Below, piece after piece: positions 17,929-26,286 of a stretch of DNA of 64,000 bases (position 1 is the stretch's first letter; each line of letters starts with the position of its first letter). The position numbers and the translations under genes are program-made. The notes below the pieces were generated by a model. The model had not been told where the DNA came from. It made no database searches and saw only the letters and a program-made list of their open reading frames with translations. Source of the stretch: Hymenobacter latericoloratus (GTDB lineage Bacteria > Bacteroidota > Bacteroidia > Cytophagales > Hymenobacteraceae); NCBI RefSeq assembly GCF_014199535.1, contig NZ_JACHNV010000003.1, forward strand, positions 435,289-499,288, read 5' to 3'.

Positions 17929-20229
17929 CTACGCCTCCAGCAGGGGCACCGGCTGCCGGATTTCCTTGGGCCGGTGGCGGTAAAACCACAAAATGAGGAT
18001 GGGCAGCAGGGTCAGCTCGGCCACTACCCCGAACAGGAGCGTGAGGCCGATGAGCAGACCCACGTAGAACGTGCCGTCGAAGGAGGAGAAAATCAGGGTG
18101 GAGAAGCCGCCCACCAGAATCAGCGACGTGACAATTACCGCCTTGCCGGCCATGAGGTAAGTTTTGCGCACGGCCCGGAACAGGCTGGGCTCATCCAGCA
18201 ACACCAGCTTGAGCTTGCTGATAAAGTGAATGGTATCATCGACGGCAATGCCAAAGGCAATGGTGAAGATGATGCTGGTACTCACCTTCATGCTCACGCC
18301 GGCCGCGCCCATTACGCCCGCCACAATCAGGATGGGCACCAGGTTGGGTACCAGCACCACCAGGGTCATGCGCAGGCTCCGGAACAAGAGCAGCACAATG
18401 AGCGTGACCATCACAATATCGATGCTCATGCCCGTAATCATGTTCAGGGTGAGGTTTTCGTTGTTTTTGTCGATGAGGTTGGCCGAGCCGGTGAGGCGGG
18501 TTTGCAGCACGGTACTGTCCACGGAGGCGCGGAGGTAGCGGCGCAGAGCGGCATTTAGGGCATCGGCTTTGATGCTGCCCACGTCGGGCATGCGGCCGGT
18601 GAGGCGGCCTTCCGTACCATCGGGCAGGGCCAGGGCCCGGAACTCCGGCTTCTTCCGAAACAGCTTCACCTTGCGCGTCAGGCGCTCCAGCTCGGCCTCA
18701 GAATCGGGCAGGCGGTATTCTTCCAGCAAGCCGCCATTCAGGGCCTTGCGCACCGATTTAATGAGGGTAACCGGCGAGGCCACGAAGTTCAGGCCGTAGG
18801 TTTTTTGCAGGTAGCCCTCAATCTTCTCCGTCTGGCGCAGCACTTCTAGGTCATAAATACTGCGGCCGGGGGCAGGCTTCAAATCGAGCTCAAAGGGGCG
18901 CACGCCCGCAAACTGCCGCTCGAAAAACCTGAAGTCCAGCTTTACCGGGTCGTTCTGGGAAAGATCGTCGAGCAGGGCCGAGTTGATGCGAATGCGCGAG
19001 GCCGAGGCCACCGACAGCCCCAGCACCAGGGCGCTGATGGCCACTACCCAGTGCCGCCGCGCCAGCACCACCCGGAACAGGCGGCCCAGCACGCCGTCCC
19101 AGCTGCGGCCGGTTTCGCGGGGCACCCGCAGCTGGGGCTTGCGCAGGAGCACCAGCATAGCCGGCAGCAGCGTGAAGCTCAGCGCAAACGTGAGCAGCAC
19201 GGCAATGCCCGTAAACAGCCCGAAGTTGTAAATCGGCCGAATGGTGCTGGTCATCAAGGTGAAAAAGCCGATGCTGGTCGTCAGGGCCGAAAGGCCGGAG
19301 CCAAACCCCGATTCCTTGAGCGCAATCAGCAGAGAATCCTTCTTGCTGGCCCCGTAGCCCAGCTCCGTAACGTAGCGCGTGATGATGTGGATGGTATCGG
19401 ACATGCCCACCACGAACAGCATCACCGGCAGCAGAGCCGTCATCAAATCAATGCTCACCCCGAAGGCCGACATCACCCCCAGGCCCCACACAATGGCGCC
19501 CAGCACCACCACCAGCGGCAGCACTACCCCCCACCAGGTCCGGAAGGTCAGCCACAATAACCCCGTCACCAGCACCACCGACAGGGTCATAAACACCATC
19601 AGCTCTACCTGCAGCCGGTCCACGAACACCGACTGGGCCACCATTTTGCCGGCCAGGTGGTACTCGTTTTCCGCGAAACCCTGCCGCTGCAACTCCCCGC
19701 GTACGGCCGCCAGCAGGGAGTCGCCGGGGGGCTTGCTGAGGTTGGGCGAGGTTTGGAATAGGATGGTAACTGCCCGCGCATCCCGGGAAATCAGGTTGCC
19801 CACCAGCCCCGGCGTGCGGTACACCAGCGTCGAGTCTGAAGCCCGGCGGGTTGGGTCCTGGGGGTGGAGGTAGGGCACGTTGAACACGCCCAGCCCCTCT
19901 ACCACCGGGTTCACGGCGTTGGTGGGCGAGGACACCTGCGTAACGTGCCGCCGCCCCTGAATAAAGCGCGTCAGCGAATCAACCTGGGTCAGGAAGCGCG
20001 GCTCGAATACCGTCTGGCCCGCCGGGGCTTCCAGGCCCAGCAGCACGTAGTCGTTGTCGTTGCCGAAACGGGCGGAGTACTGGGTGTAGTAGTCCAGGTC
20101 CGGGTCACCGGCGGGGTAGAAGTCGTTGAAATTGTAGTTGAAGCGCAGCTGAGCCACGAAAAACACGGCCAGGGCCGTGAGCAGCCCGAGGGCTACGAGA
20201 GTAAGATGGGCGAGTTTGCGAAGCGGCAT
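17929..20229 (-). CDS. MMPL/RND-family membrane transporter
   Basis: 766 residues from the ATG at 20229; an ATG at 20265 is an alternative. The protein shows the MMPL/RND duplicated layout: an N-terminal helix, a periplasmic loop (about 30-200), helices with SIDLMTALLPVMLFVVGMSDT, a second large loop (about 400-570), then IIFTIAFGIAVDDTIHFISK in the second helix bundle. The Asp-containing helix segments GMSD and VDD fit proton-relay positions of this superfamily. It probably exports a lipid or hydrophobic compound with the proton-motive force. No adaptor or outer-membrane partner gene is adjacent, and the substrate is unknown. Confidence 0.88.
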   Translation of the reverse strand: MPLRKLAHLTLVALGLLTALAVFFVAQLRFNYNFNDFYPAGDPDLDYYTQYSARFGNDNDYVLLGLEAPAGQTVFEPRFLTQVDSLTRFIQGRRHVTQVSSPTNAVNPVVEGLGVFNVPYLHPQDPTRRASDSTLVYRTPGLVGNLISRDARAVTILFQTSPNLSKPPGDSLLAAVRGELQRQGFAENEYHLAGKMVAQSVFVDRLQVELMVFMTLSVVLVTGLLWLTFRTWWGVVLPLVVVLGAIVWGLGVMSAFGVSIDLMTALLPVMLFVVGMSDTIHIITRYVTELGYGASKKDSLLIALKESGFGSGLSALTTSIGFFTLMTSTIRPIYNFGLFTGIAVLLTFALSFTLLPAMLVLLRKPQLRVPRETGRSWDGVLGRLFRVVLARRHWVVAISALVLGLSVASASRIRINSALLDDLSQNDPVKLDFRFFERQFAGVRPFELDLKPAPGRSIYDLEVLRQTEKIEGYLQKTYGLNFVASPVTLIKSVRKALNGGLLEEYRLPDSEAELERLTRKVKLFRKKPEFRALALPDGTEGRLTGRMPDVGSIKADALNAALRRYLRASVDSTVLQTRLTGSANLIDKNNENLTLNMITGMSIDIVMVTLIVLLLFRSLRMTLVVLVPNLVPILIVAGVMGAAGVSMKVSTSIIFTIAFGIAVDDTIHFISKLKLVLLDEPSLFRAVRKTYLMAGKAVIVTSLILVGGFSTLIFSSFDGTFYVGLLIGLTLLFGVVAELTLLPILILWFYRHRPKEIRQPVPLLEA

Positions 20230-20240
20230 AAACGGTAGCA

Positions 20241-20332
20241 CGAAGCTACGGGCTTCGCGGATCATGGAACGACCGGTCGCGCGCCGTTCAAACAAGAGTC
20301 ATTCAAGGATGCGCGAAGCGGGAGCTTCGCGC
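20241..20332. repeat. Cluster of short palindromes upstream of the MMPL gene
   Basis: Two hairpins, CGAAGC/GCTTCG at 20241-20257 and GCGCGAAGC/GCTTCGCGC at 20311-20332 (perfect 9 bp, 4-base loop), flank the 10-bp palindrome CGACCGGTCG near 20269. They may be REP-like remnants or regulatory hairpins in the 5' region. Confidence 0.55.
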
Positions 20333-20436
20333 TGCTTTCACTACCTTGGAATCGGTTGGTGCGCGGTCGGGGGATATATCCTTCCGCCAACTGCCATTTT
20401 CCTGCTTTTGTTTCCACCAAGCTCATCTTCTTACTC

Positions 20437-20670
20437 ATGAAAAACGCCCTGCTCGCCCTGGCCCTGTTTGCCTTTGTTGGTTCCGCCGCCGCCCACGAGG
20501 GCCACAACGAGGGCAAAGCCAAAAAAGGCAAGAAAGAAGCCTGCACGCCCGCTATGAAGGCCACCTGCGCTAAGGGTGCCGCCGGTACACCTGCCTGCTG
20601 CATGAAGAAAGGCGCGAAAACCGCCGCCGTTACACCCGCCCCGGCGGCTACCCCGGTCAAGTCGTTGTAA
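20437..20670 (+). CDS. Small secreted Cys/Lys-rich protein
   Basis: 77 residues. A clean signal peptide (MKNALLALALFAFVGSAAA) is followed by HEGHNEG, Lys-rich stretches and two Cys clusters (ACTPAMKATC, then TPACCMKKG), ending in an Ala/Pro tail. The His-Glu-His start and cysteines suggest possible metal binding in the periplasm, but this is inference. The start is the ATG at 20437, because the signal peptide begins there. It is followed immediately by a strong terminator and forms a single-gene unit. Confidence 0.75.
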   Translation: MKNALLALALFAFVGSAAAHEGHNEGKAKKGKKEACTPAMKATCAKGAAGTPACCMKKGAKTAAVTPAPAATPVKSL

Positions 20671-20690
20671 GGCGTAGTGCAACCGATAAG

Positions 20691-20718
20691 AAGCCGCTCC
20701 ACTGAGCGGCTTTTTTTT
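20691..20718 (+). terminator. Rho-independent terminator
   Basis: Arms AAGCCGCTC / GAGCGGCTT with a 4-base loop followed by eight or more T, directly after the small secreted protein gene. Confidence 0.92.
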
Positions 20719-20864
20719 GTTGCTACCCTGCCGCTACGGCGTGTTAAACAGCAAGTTCTGGTTGGGGAGAAAGCAGCCGCGGCGTTGGCGCCCGGCGCAA
20801 AGCCGGCGACCCGCTTCCAAGGGCTGATAGGTAGAGCAAGGAGTAGTTGTTTTATGATAGTATC

Positions 20865-20894
20865 TTGTATTGCATGGTACTATTGTTATCTTTA
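20865..20894 (+). promoter_or_regulatory. Bacteroidota-type promoter of the esterase gene
   Basis: TTG at 20865-20867, exactly 19 bases, then TATCTTTA at 20887-20894. This is close to the primary sigma consensus (TTG, N19, TAnnTTTG) and lies about 30 bases before the ATG at 20925. Confidence 0.7.
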
Positions 20895-20924
20895 ATCCAG
20901 TACCCACCAAAATCTTTACTGCTT

Positions 20925-22109
20925 ATGAAATTCGGGCACCGAGTTCTTATGCTGTTGAGCGTAGGAGCGGGGTTGGGGGGCAGAGCCGCGCAGGCTCAAC
21001 CCTCAACCTACGACCAGCAGCTGCAACAGGCTTCCACCAAACTGGGCCAGCACGACTACTGCGGTGCCGTAAAAGACTTCCAGGCCGCCTTTGCCGACAG
21101 CACCAAAGCCGGCCCATTTGATGTATTTGCGGGGGCAATAGCCGCCGCCAACTGCCCAGACCAACGCACCCAGGCCCTGCGGTGGCTGCTCCGCATCCCG
21201 CGGTTTCACAACCTCCCCGTCACCACCCAGGATGTGCGCAATATCGCCCAGGAAGCCGGCTTGCGTAGCCTGCAATCTACCCCGCAGTGGGCGTATTTTC
21301 TGGAAAGAATGCAAGCCCAGGCCACCCGGCGAGAGGCCGCGGCCCGGCAGGCCACCGAGCAGTGGCTTAGCACTACGCAAAAAAATGCTCTACCCACGCC
21401 CACCCGTCGGAAGCAGTACGGGGCCGCCACCCCCGGTTTTGCCCGCTACACCGTGCCGGCTGACACCGTGCGGGTTCCGTACCTGGTGTACGTGCCGCGG
21501 AGCTATAGCCCCACCCAAGCCGCGCCTCTGCTGGTGTATCTGCACGGCGGCATCGTGAGCACCACGCAATTCCAGACCTCTAATCCGGAAGTGGCGCAAG
21601 AGCCTGTTTTTCAGGTTGCTGAGCAGCAGCGGGCTATTGTGCTGTACCCGTTCGGGCGTAAGTCGTTCGGATGGGTGGAGCACGAGGCGGCCTTGGCCAC
21701 TGTGCGCCGGATGATAGCCGAGGTGCAGGCACGGTACCGCGTAGATGCCCGGCGCGTGTACCTGGGCGGCATGTCGAACGGCGGCACGGCGGCTTTTTGG
21801 TATGCGTGCCAGCAGCCCCAGGATTTTGCCGGCTTCTACGCCTTGTCGGCCATGCCTGTGAGCAAGCTGGGGCCATTGCGTTTTCAGACGCTGGCTAGCG
21901 GCGCGCCCCTATACTCGGTGAATGCCGAAGATGATGACGTTTTTCCCTACAAAGAAGTAGCCGCCATTTATGAGCAGCACCGCGCGCAGGCGCCCAAATG
22001 GCACTTTGCCTCCCGGCCGGCGGGCGGCCACGGCTTCCTCTACGGCCCGGATGGAACCCAGGCGTTAGAGGAGTTGCTGAAGAAGATGATGTCCGCTACG
22101 GCACCTTGA
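20925..22109 (+). CDS. Secreted alpha/beta-hydrolase (esterase/PHB-depolymerase-like)
   Basis: 394 residues from the ATG at 20925, which begins a signal peptide ending near RAAQAQ. Residues about 25-170 form an extra N-terminal helical region. The hydrolase domain follows: PLLVYLHGGI (oxyanion strand), the nucleophile elbow GGMSNGG, an acidic segment VNAEDDDVFPY and the His-containing PAGGHGF near the C-terminus. This gives a Ser-Asp-His triad. The domain resembles LpqC/esterase D-type polymer esterases. The substrate is unknown. A promoter with ideal spacing lies directly upstream. Confidence 0.82.
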   Translation: MKFGHRVLMLLSVGAGLGGRAAQAQPSTYDQQLQQASTKLGQHDYCGAVKDFQAAFADSTKAGPFDVFAGAIAAANCPDQRTQALRWLLRIPRFHNLPVTTQDVRNIAQEAGLRSLQSTPQWAYFLERMQAQATRREAAARQATEQWLSTTQKNALPTPTRRKQYGAATPGFARYTVPADTVRVPYLVYVPRSYSPTQAAPLLVYLHGGIVSTTQFQTSNPEVAQEPVFQVAEQQRAIVLYPFGRKSFGWVEHEAALATVRRMIAEVQARYRVDARRVYLGGMSNGGTAAFWYACQQPQDFAGFYALSAMPVSKLGPLRFQTLASGAPLYSVNAEDDDVFPYKEVAAIYEQHRAQAPKWHFASRPAGGHGFLYGPDGTQALEELLKKMMSATAP

Positions 22110-22164
22110 ATAGTTTATGGCCTTTGCCTACGAGGTGATGCCTTAACCAGCACACTTTCTTAGG

Positions 22165-22232
22165 AGTAGCTCCACCCGCAATAACAAAGGCCGCCTTACG
22201 TGGCGGCCTTTGTTATTGCGGGTGGAGCTACT
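22165..22232. repeat. Perfect 31-bp palindrome, terminator overlapping a promoter
   Basis: Left arm 22165-22195 and right arm 22202-22232 are exact reverse complements around a six-base spacer (TTACGT). It lies after the esterase gene and before the HsdR-like gene. It can form a very stable hairpin and probably terminates the esterase transcript. The TTTG in the right arm (22209-22212) is also a suitable -33 box for the next gene. Confidence 0.93.
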
Positions 22233-22239
22233 ACATTTA
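22209..22239 (+). promoter_or_regulatory. Promoter of the HsdR-like gene, -33 box inside palindrome
   Basis: TTTG at 22209-22212, 19 bases, TACATTTA at 22232-22239; the ATG is 27 bases further on. Spacing and boxes fit the Bacteroidota consensus. The -33 box lies within the right arm of the 31-bp palindrome and the -7 box begins at its last base. Confidence 0.65.
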
Positions 22240-22266
22240 AGAACAATGAATTAATCCTACTCATTT

Positions 22267-23385
22267 ATGGAGCTTATTGACCAACTCACCAATCTAGCGT
22301 CGCGGGCGCAGAAGCAGATTACACACATTCAAACCGAAGAAGCCACGAAGAATGCACTAGTGATGCCATTCATCAATGCACTTGGCTACAACGTGTTTGA
22401 CCCTACTGAAGTAGTGCCAGAATATATCTGTGATATTGGCACCAAAAAAGGAGAGAAGATAGACTACGCCATCCTGCGAGATGGTAAGCCAATCATTCTA
22501 TTTGAGTGCAAGCATGTAGGTGGCGACCTGAATATTAATCACGCCAGCCAGCTGTTCCGGTATTTCCACGTAACGGAGGCCCGCATTGCCGTACTCACCA
22601 ATGGTGTTACGTACCGGCTGTTCACGGATTTAGAGCAGCCTAACAAAATGGATGAGCGGCCCTTTATGGAATTTGACTTGTTCAACTTTCATGAAAACGA
22701 CGTAGCTGAAATCAAGAAACTTAGCAAATCGGCTTTCAATATTGATGACATGCTATTTGCCGCTTATAACCTGAAGTATATGCGGGCCTTCAAAAAGTAT
22801 TTTGAAGAGCAATTCAGTCAGCCTACCCCCGATTTTATCAATTTCGTATCGAAACAGATATACGATGGCGTGCTGACGCCCAAGCTGAAAGAGCAGTTCA
22901 GTGTGCTGGTGCATCGTTCTTTTCACCAGTTTCTGAACGACAAGATTACTATGCGGCTTCGTTCCGCCATGCTCGATACCAGCAGCCAAAGCATACTTGT
23001 ACCAGAAGTTACCGCCGTACAAGTTCAGGAAGCGCCAGCAACGTCAGTAGCAGCAGAGGCTCCTGAAAAGGGTATTGAAACAACCGTAGAAGAAACAGAA
23101 GGCTTTATGATTGTGCGGGCTATTCTGCGTAAAACAGTGCCCGTAAATCGGGTGGTTATGCGCGACGTGCAATCTTACTGCGGTATTCTACTTGACGATA
23201 ACAACCGAAAGCCGATCTGCCGCCTGCATTTCAACGGTAGTAAGAAATACGTGACGCTTTTCGATACAGAAGGAGGGGAGCGGGTGGATATCAGTTCTCT
23301 GGACGACCTCTACGGCTTAGCGTCTCGCATTCGGGCCGCTGTTCAGCGCCATGAAACCAAGCTTCAGGAAACGCCGGTTGTTTAA
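22267..23385 (+). CDS. Orphan type I restriction HsdR N-terminal-like nuclease
   Basis: 372 residues. The N-terminal 150 residues match the HsdR_N fold: TEEATKNALVMPFINALGYNVFDP, EYICDIGTKKGEKIDYAIL and PIILFECKHVG. The PD-(D/E)XK residues are visible as D66, E80 and K82. No helicase domain, HsdM or HsdS gene accompanies it. A Thr/Glu/Ala-rich linker (about 245-275) separates a C-terminal domain with ILRKTVPVNRVVMRDVQSY and ICRLHFNGSKKY, which may bind nucleic acid. Lower GC than its neighbours suggests acquisition. A stand-alone defence or repair nuclease is likely, but activity is inference. Confidence 0.82.
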   Translation: MELIDQLTNLASRAQKQITHIQTEEATKNALVMPFINALGYNVFDPTEVVPEYICDIGTKKGEKIDYAILRDGKPIILFECKHVGGDLNINHASQLFRYFHVTEARIAVLTNGVTYRLFTDLEQPNKMDERPFMEFDLFNFHENDVAEIKKLSKSAFNIDDMLFAAYNLKYMRAFKKYFEEQFSQPTPDFINFVSKQIYDGVLTPKLKEQFSVLVHRSFHQFLNDKITMRLRSAMLDTSSQSILVPEVTAVQVQEAPATSVAAEAPEKGIETTVEETEGFMIVRAILRKTVPVNRVVMRDVQSYCGILLDDNNRKPICRLHFNGSKKYVTLFDTEGGERVDISSLDDLYGLASRIRAAVQRHETKLQETPVV

Positions 23386-23409
23386 GTAGCTTACTGGCAG
23401 TCAGATGTA

Positions 23410-23438
23410 GAAAGCCGCCTAATTTGGGCGGCTTTTTC
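23410..23438 (+). terminator. Rho-independent terminator
   Basis: Arms AAAGCCGCC / GGCGGCTTT followed by a T run, after the HsdR-like gene. Confidence 0.85.
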
Positions 23439-23506
23439 GTTATTTTGACCATTGCTTGCTTTTGCTGGTTTGCTGAGGCAAGCGTACATAGTAGCTTCCC
23501 TACCCC

Positions 23507-24301
23507 ATGCACCAGTACCACACCCTCCTGCAGCACGTTCTCACGCACGGCACCCGCAAAACCGACCGCACCGGCACCGGTACGCTCTCCGTGTTTGGCT
23601 ACCAGATGCGCTTCAACCTCCAGGAAGGCTTTCCGCTGGTGACCACCAAGAAGGTGCACCTGAAAAGCATCATCTACGAGCTGCTCTGGTTTCTGCGCGG
23701 CGACACCAACATTGCCTACCTCAAGGAGCACGGCGTCAGCATCTGGGACGAGTGGGCCGACGAGAACGGCGAGCTGGGCCCCGTGTACGGCAAGCAGTGG
23801 CGGGCCTGGACCGGCCCCGACGGCCGGACCTACGACCAGATTTCGGACATTGTGCGCCAGCTGCGCGAAACGCCCGACTCGCGCCGCATCGTGCTGTCGG
23901 CCTGGAACGTAGCCGACCTGCCCCAGATGAAGCTGCAGCCCTGCCACGCCCTGGTGCAGTTCTACGTGGCCGATGGGCGCCTGAGCTGCCAGCTCTACCA
24001 GCGCTCGGCCGACGTGTTCCTGGGCGTGCCCTTCAACATTGCTTCCTACGCCCTGCTCACCCTCATGCTGGCCCAGGTAGTGGGCCTGGAGCCCGGCGAG
24101 TTCATCTGGACCGGCGGCGACACCCATCTCTACAGCAACCACCTGGAGCAGGCCCGCCTGCAGCTCACCCGCGAGCCGCGCCTGCTGCCCCAGCTGCGCC
24201 TCAACCCGGCCGTGCAGGACATCTTCGGCTTTCGGTTCGAAGATTTCCAGCTGGAAAACTACGACCCCTGGCCCGCCATTAAGGCGCCCGTGGCCGTGTA
24301 A
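23507..24301 (+). CDS. thyA: Thymidylate synthase
   Basis: 264 residues, the usual length of bacterial ThyA. It converts dUMP to dTMP with methylene-tetrahydrofolate in the cytoplasm. Signatures are complete: [18 protein letters not shown] at the phosphate loop, the catalytic Cys146 in [27 protein letters not shown] and the terminal KAPVAV. Codon use is extremely GC-rich and typical of a highly expressed core gene. No dihydrofolate reductase gene follows; a broken small membrane gene lies directly downstream. Confidence 0.98.
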   Translation: MHQYHTLLQHVLTHGTRKTDRTGTGTLSVFGYQMRFNLQEGFPLVTTKKVHLKSIIYELLWFLRGDTNIAYLKEHGVSIWDEWADENGELGPVYGKQWRAWTGPDGRTYDQISDIVRQLRETPDSRRIVLSAWNVADLPQMKLQPCHALVQFYVADGRLSCQLYQRSADVFLGVPFNIASYALLTLMLAQVVGLEPGEFIWTGGDTHLYSNHLEQARLQLTREPRLLPQLRLNPAVQDIFGFRFEDFQLENYDPWPAIKAPVAV

Positions 24302-24315
24302 CTTCGGAAGAAGCC

Positions 24316-24624
24316 GTGCTGGATATCGACGATATTATTGGGGAGGCCGTCACGGAATCCGTTTTCGGTGGTCTGCTGCGCTGGGTGTGCAGGCTGCTGA
24401 AAAACCTGTTTTTATTCGTAGTGTCGCCCTATTTGCTGCTGCGGGGCTGGGTGCACGCTCGGCCTCGTTCCGGGGGCGTGTGAGAGCTGTATGAGCAAGG
24501 CAAGCAGGCTGCCGCCCACGATATGCAGTATGTGCTGTCGGTAGTGGTGGCGTTACCGCTGGCTGCCCTGGTGGGGGTAGTGGCTTGGCAGGGCTGGAAG
24601 GCCCTACTCAACTGGTGCAGTTAA
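24316..24624 (+). pseudogene. Broken small membrane protein gene (in-frame TGA)
   Basis: From a GTG at 24316 the frame reads 55 residues (LDIDDIIGEAVTESVFGG, then the hydrophobic LLKNLFLFVVSPYLLL) to a TGA at 24481. The same frame then continues for 46 more codons (ELYEQGKQAAAHDMQYVLSV, then a second membrane helix) to the TAA at 24622. Both halves have coding-like composition and would give one two-helix protein of about 102 residues. The simplest reading is a nonsense-mutated gene; a truncated 55-residue product or readthrough is possible. It begins 14 bases after thyA. Confidence 0.55.
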
Positions 24625-24864
24625 CCGCTGGGGCCTTTGCTGGCCCGCCCGAAAAAAACCGTGAACAGGCCGCCCGAACGCGCACCCTCCGGACAAGTGC
24701 CCGCGCGCTCTGCTGGCGAAAGCGGTAAGCGAAACCTAAAAAATAGAATGGCAGGCCGTTACCTATCTTGTAGTATATGCATTGTGCCATATGTCAAGAA
24801 AATTTATAAAAAAAGTGCTGACGAGCTAGATCCGTTTGCTATTTTAACTGCGTAATGGTACTGT

Positions 24865-25077
24865 ATGAAGGAAACTTTTACTCCACTTCCAGTGTTTAGC
24901 CGCCTCTCTTTGCTCACCCGGCAGCAACGCGCCTGGGTAGCCCTGTATTCCTTAAGCACCGGCTGCACTGATCGGGCCGAGATATTGGCGCAAAACGCCG
25001 TTACGGAGGCCGATCTGGCCGAATTTATCGACAGCTGGTTGCGCTTGCGTAGCCGCACCGCAATGCGCAACTACTGA
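24865..25077 (+). CDS. Small helical protein, paralogue 1
   Basis: 70 residues. The core LLTRQQRAWVALYSLSTG, DRAEILAQNAVTEADLAEF and SWLRLRSR is shared with the gene at 25165. Pattern and length suggest a compact three-helix protein, possibly with a helix-turn-helix-like middle, without signal or membrane segment. No family was recognised. The preceding 240 bases (24625-24864) contain no other gene, only AT-rich leader sequence with weak promoter-like boxes such as TATCTTGT at 24764. Confidence 0.7.
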   Translation: MKETFTPLPVFSRLSLLTRQQRAWVALYSLSTGCTDRAEILAQNAVTEADLAEFIDSWLRLRSRTAMRNY

Positions 25078-25164
25078 GCGTATAGAGGGGGCGGCCAGCT
25101 GATGGGGAGAAAAGTATAACGTGGTTGAAAAATCCAATTTCACGAACCATGCGTATAGCAGCAT

Positions 25165-25371
25165 ATGTCTCCCGGAGTGCTATCCTATTCTGCTACCTGT
25201 ATCCCTGTCCCCGCCCTAAGCCGTCGGCAACGCACCTGGATTGCCCTGTACTCCCTGGATGCCGGTCACCGCGACCGGGCCGAAGTGCTGCAGCAGAACA
25301 ACGTTACGGAAGCGGACCTGACCGAATTTGAGGAAAGCTGGCTGCAAATGCGCTGCCGCCTCGATCAGTAA
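25165..25371 (+). CDS. Small helical protein, paralogue 2
   Basis: 68 residues, aligned over about 45 residues with the product of 24865-25077: LSRRQRTWIALYSLDAG, DRAEVLQQNNVTEADLTEF, SWLQMRCR. Roughly 60 percent of core positions are identical, while the N-terminal 20 residues differ. This is tandem duplication followed by divergence, with codon differences throughout, so it is not recent. The strong conservation of QR-W-ALYSL and VTEADL-EF across the pair shows that both are genuine proteins. Function unknown. Confidence 0.72.
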   Translation: MSPGVLSYSATCIPVPALSRRQRTWIALYSLDAGHRDRAEVLQQNNVTEADLTEFEESWLQMRCRLDQ

Positions 25372-25396
25372 CCCAGTGTCCGCGCCGGGGGGCTAA

Positions 25397-26233
25397 TTAC
25401 CCGGCGGCTGCTTCGGCCCCGCGCAGCCTAACCAGAAGGGGGTGTTGCTCAGACTGAAAGGCAACCCCTTCTACCTGCTGCACCGCCCGGATGCCAGCCA
25501 CGTTGGCCGTGAACACCGCCTCGGCCGCCAGCAGCTCATCGGGCGTAAACAACCCTTCCTGCCAGTCAACACGCAACTGCCGGGCCACCTGCCGCAGGTG
25601 GCCCAGCCGCGTGCCCAGTACGCAGCCCGTGCTGAGAGCCGGGCAGTAAATGGTATTATTCCGAATCCAGGCTACGGCCGCGGCTACGGCCTCGGCTACG
25701 TGGCCCGTCCCCGAGAGCAGCAGCACCTCGGGCAGGTGGCGCTGTTCTCGTTCCCGGGCGGCCAGCACGTAGGTCAGGGCGTTGGGCCCTTTGCAGAAGG
25801 AAACCGGCGAGGCAGTTACCCGCACCGAGTGGGCAAACGCGGCCCGGCTGATTGGTGCGCTGTGCTCAGCGAAGGGTTGCAGAGTGACCAGCCAGTCGGG
25901 CTGCGAGGTAGTGGGCGCGTACAGGCCGCCGCCGCCGCGCCACAGCTGCAGCCGCACCCGGGCCGCCGCCGTGGGGGCGTACTGGGCATGCTGCTGCACG
26001 AAGTGGCCGATGGTAGCGGCCAGGGCCGGGGCGGAGGCCAGCGGGGGCGGCAGGATAAAGCCCAGCGCCGCCGCCGCCGCCTGCAGCCGCTGCCAGTGCT
26101 GCGGCAAGTAGCGCAGCGTGCCGTTGGCCCAGACCATTGTTTCAAAAAAACCATCGTTGAAATACAGCCCCCGGTTTGGGAGCGGCAGCGCAAAGTGGTC
26201 GTCGGGGTGAAGCTGGCCGTTGTATAGGAGCAC
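25397..26233 (-). CDS. PLP-dependent class IV aminotransferase / aminodeoxychorismate lyase-like
   Basis: 278 residues from the GTG at 26233 (LLYNGQLHPDDHFALPLPNR), the usual family start; an in-frame TTG at 26281 is less likely. Fold-type IV signatures are present: RGLYFNDGFFETM, the catalytic Lys in SFCKGPNALTYVLA, and TGCVLGTRLGHLRQVA near the cofactor phosphate. Members include branched-chain and D-amino-acid aminotransferases and 4-amino-4-deoxychorismate lyase (PabC); the short length and FETM start favour the PabC-like group. It lies downstream of dprA in the same direction. Confidence 0.85.
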   Translation of the reverse strand: MLLYNGQLHPDDHFALPLPNRGLYFNDGFFETMVWANGTLRYLPQHWQRLQAAAAALGFILPPPLASAPALAATIGHFVQQHAQYAPTAAARVRLQLWRGGGGLYAPTTSQPDWLVTLQPFAEHSAPISRAAFAHSVRVTASPVSFCKGPNALTYVLAAREREQRHLPEVLLLSGTGHVAEAVAAAVAWIRNNTIYCPALSTGCVLGTRLGHLRQVARQLRVDWQEGLFTPDELLAAEAVFTANVAGIRAVQQVEGVAFQSEQHPLLVRLRGAEAAAG

Positions 26234-26286
26234 AGGGGTAAGATATGGGGGGGCGGCCAGGTCTTGGGGCCCGGAACGCAAACAAG

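Noticed and set aside
24481..24483. TGA as a selenocysteine codon
   Set aside because: No redox motif or homologous selenoprotein context; two membrane helices flank it, so a nonsense mutation is simpler.
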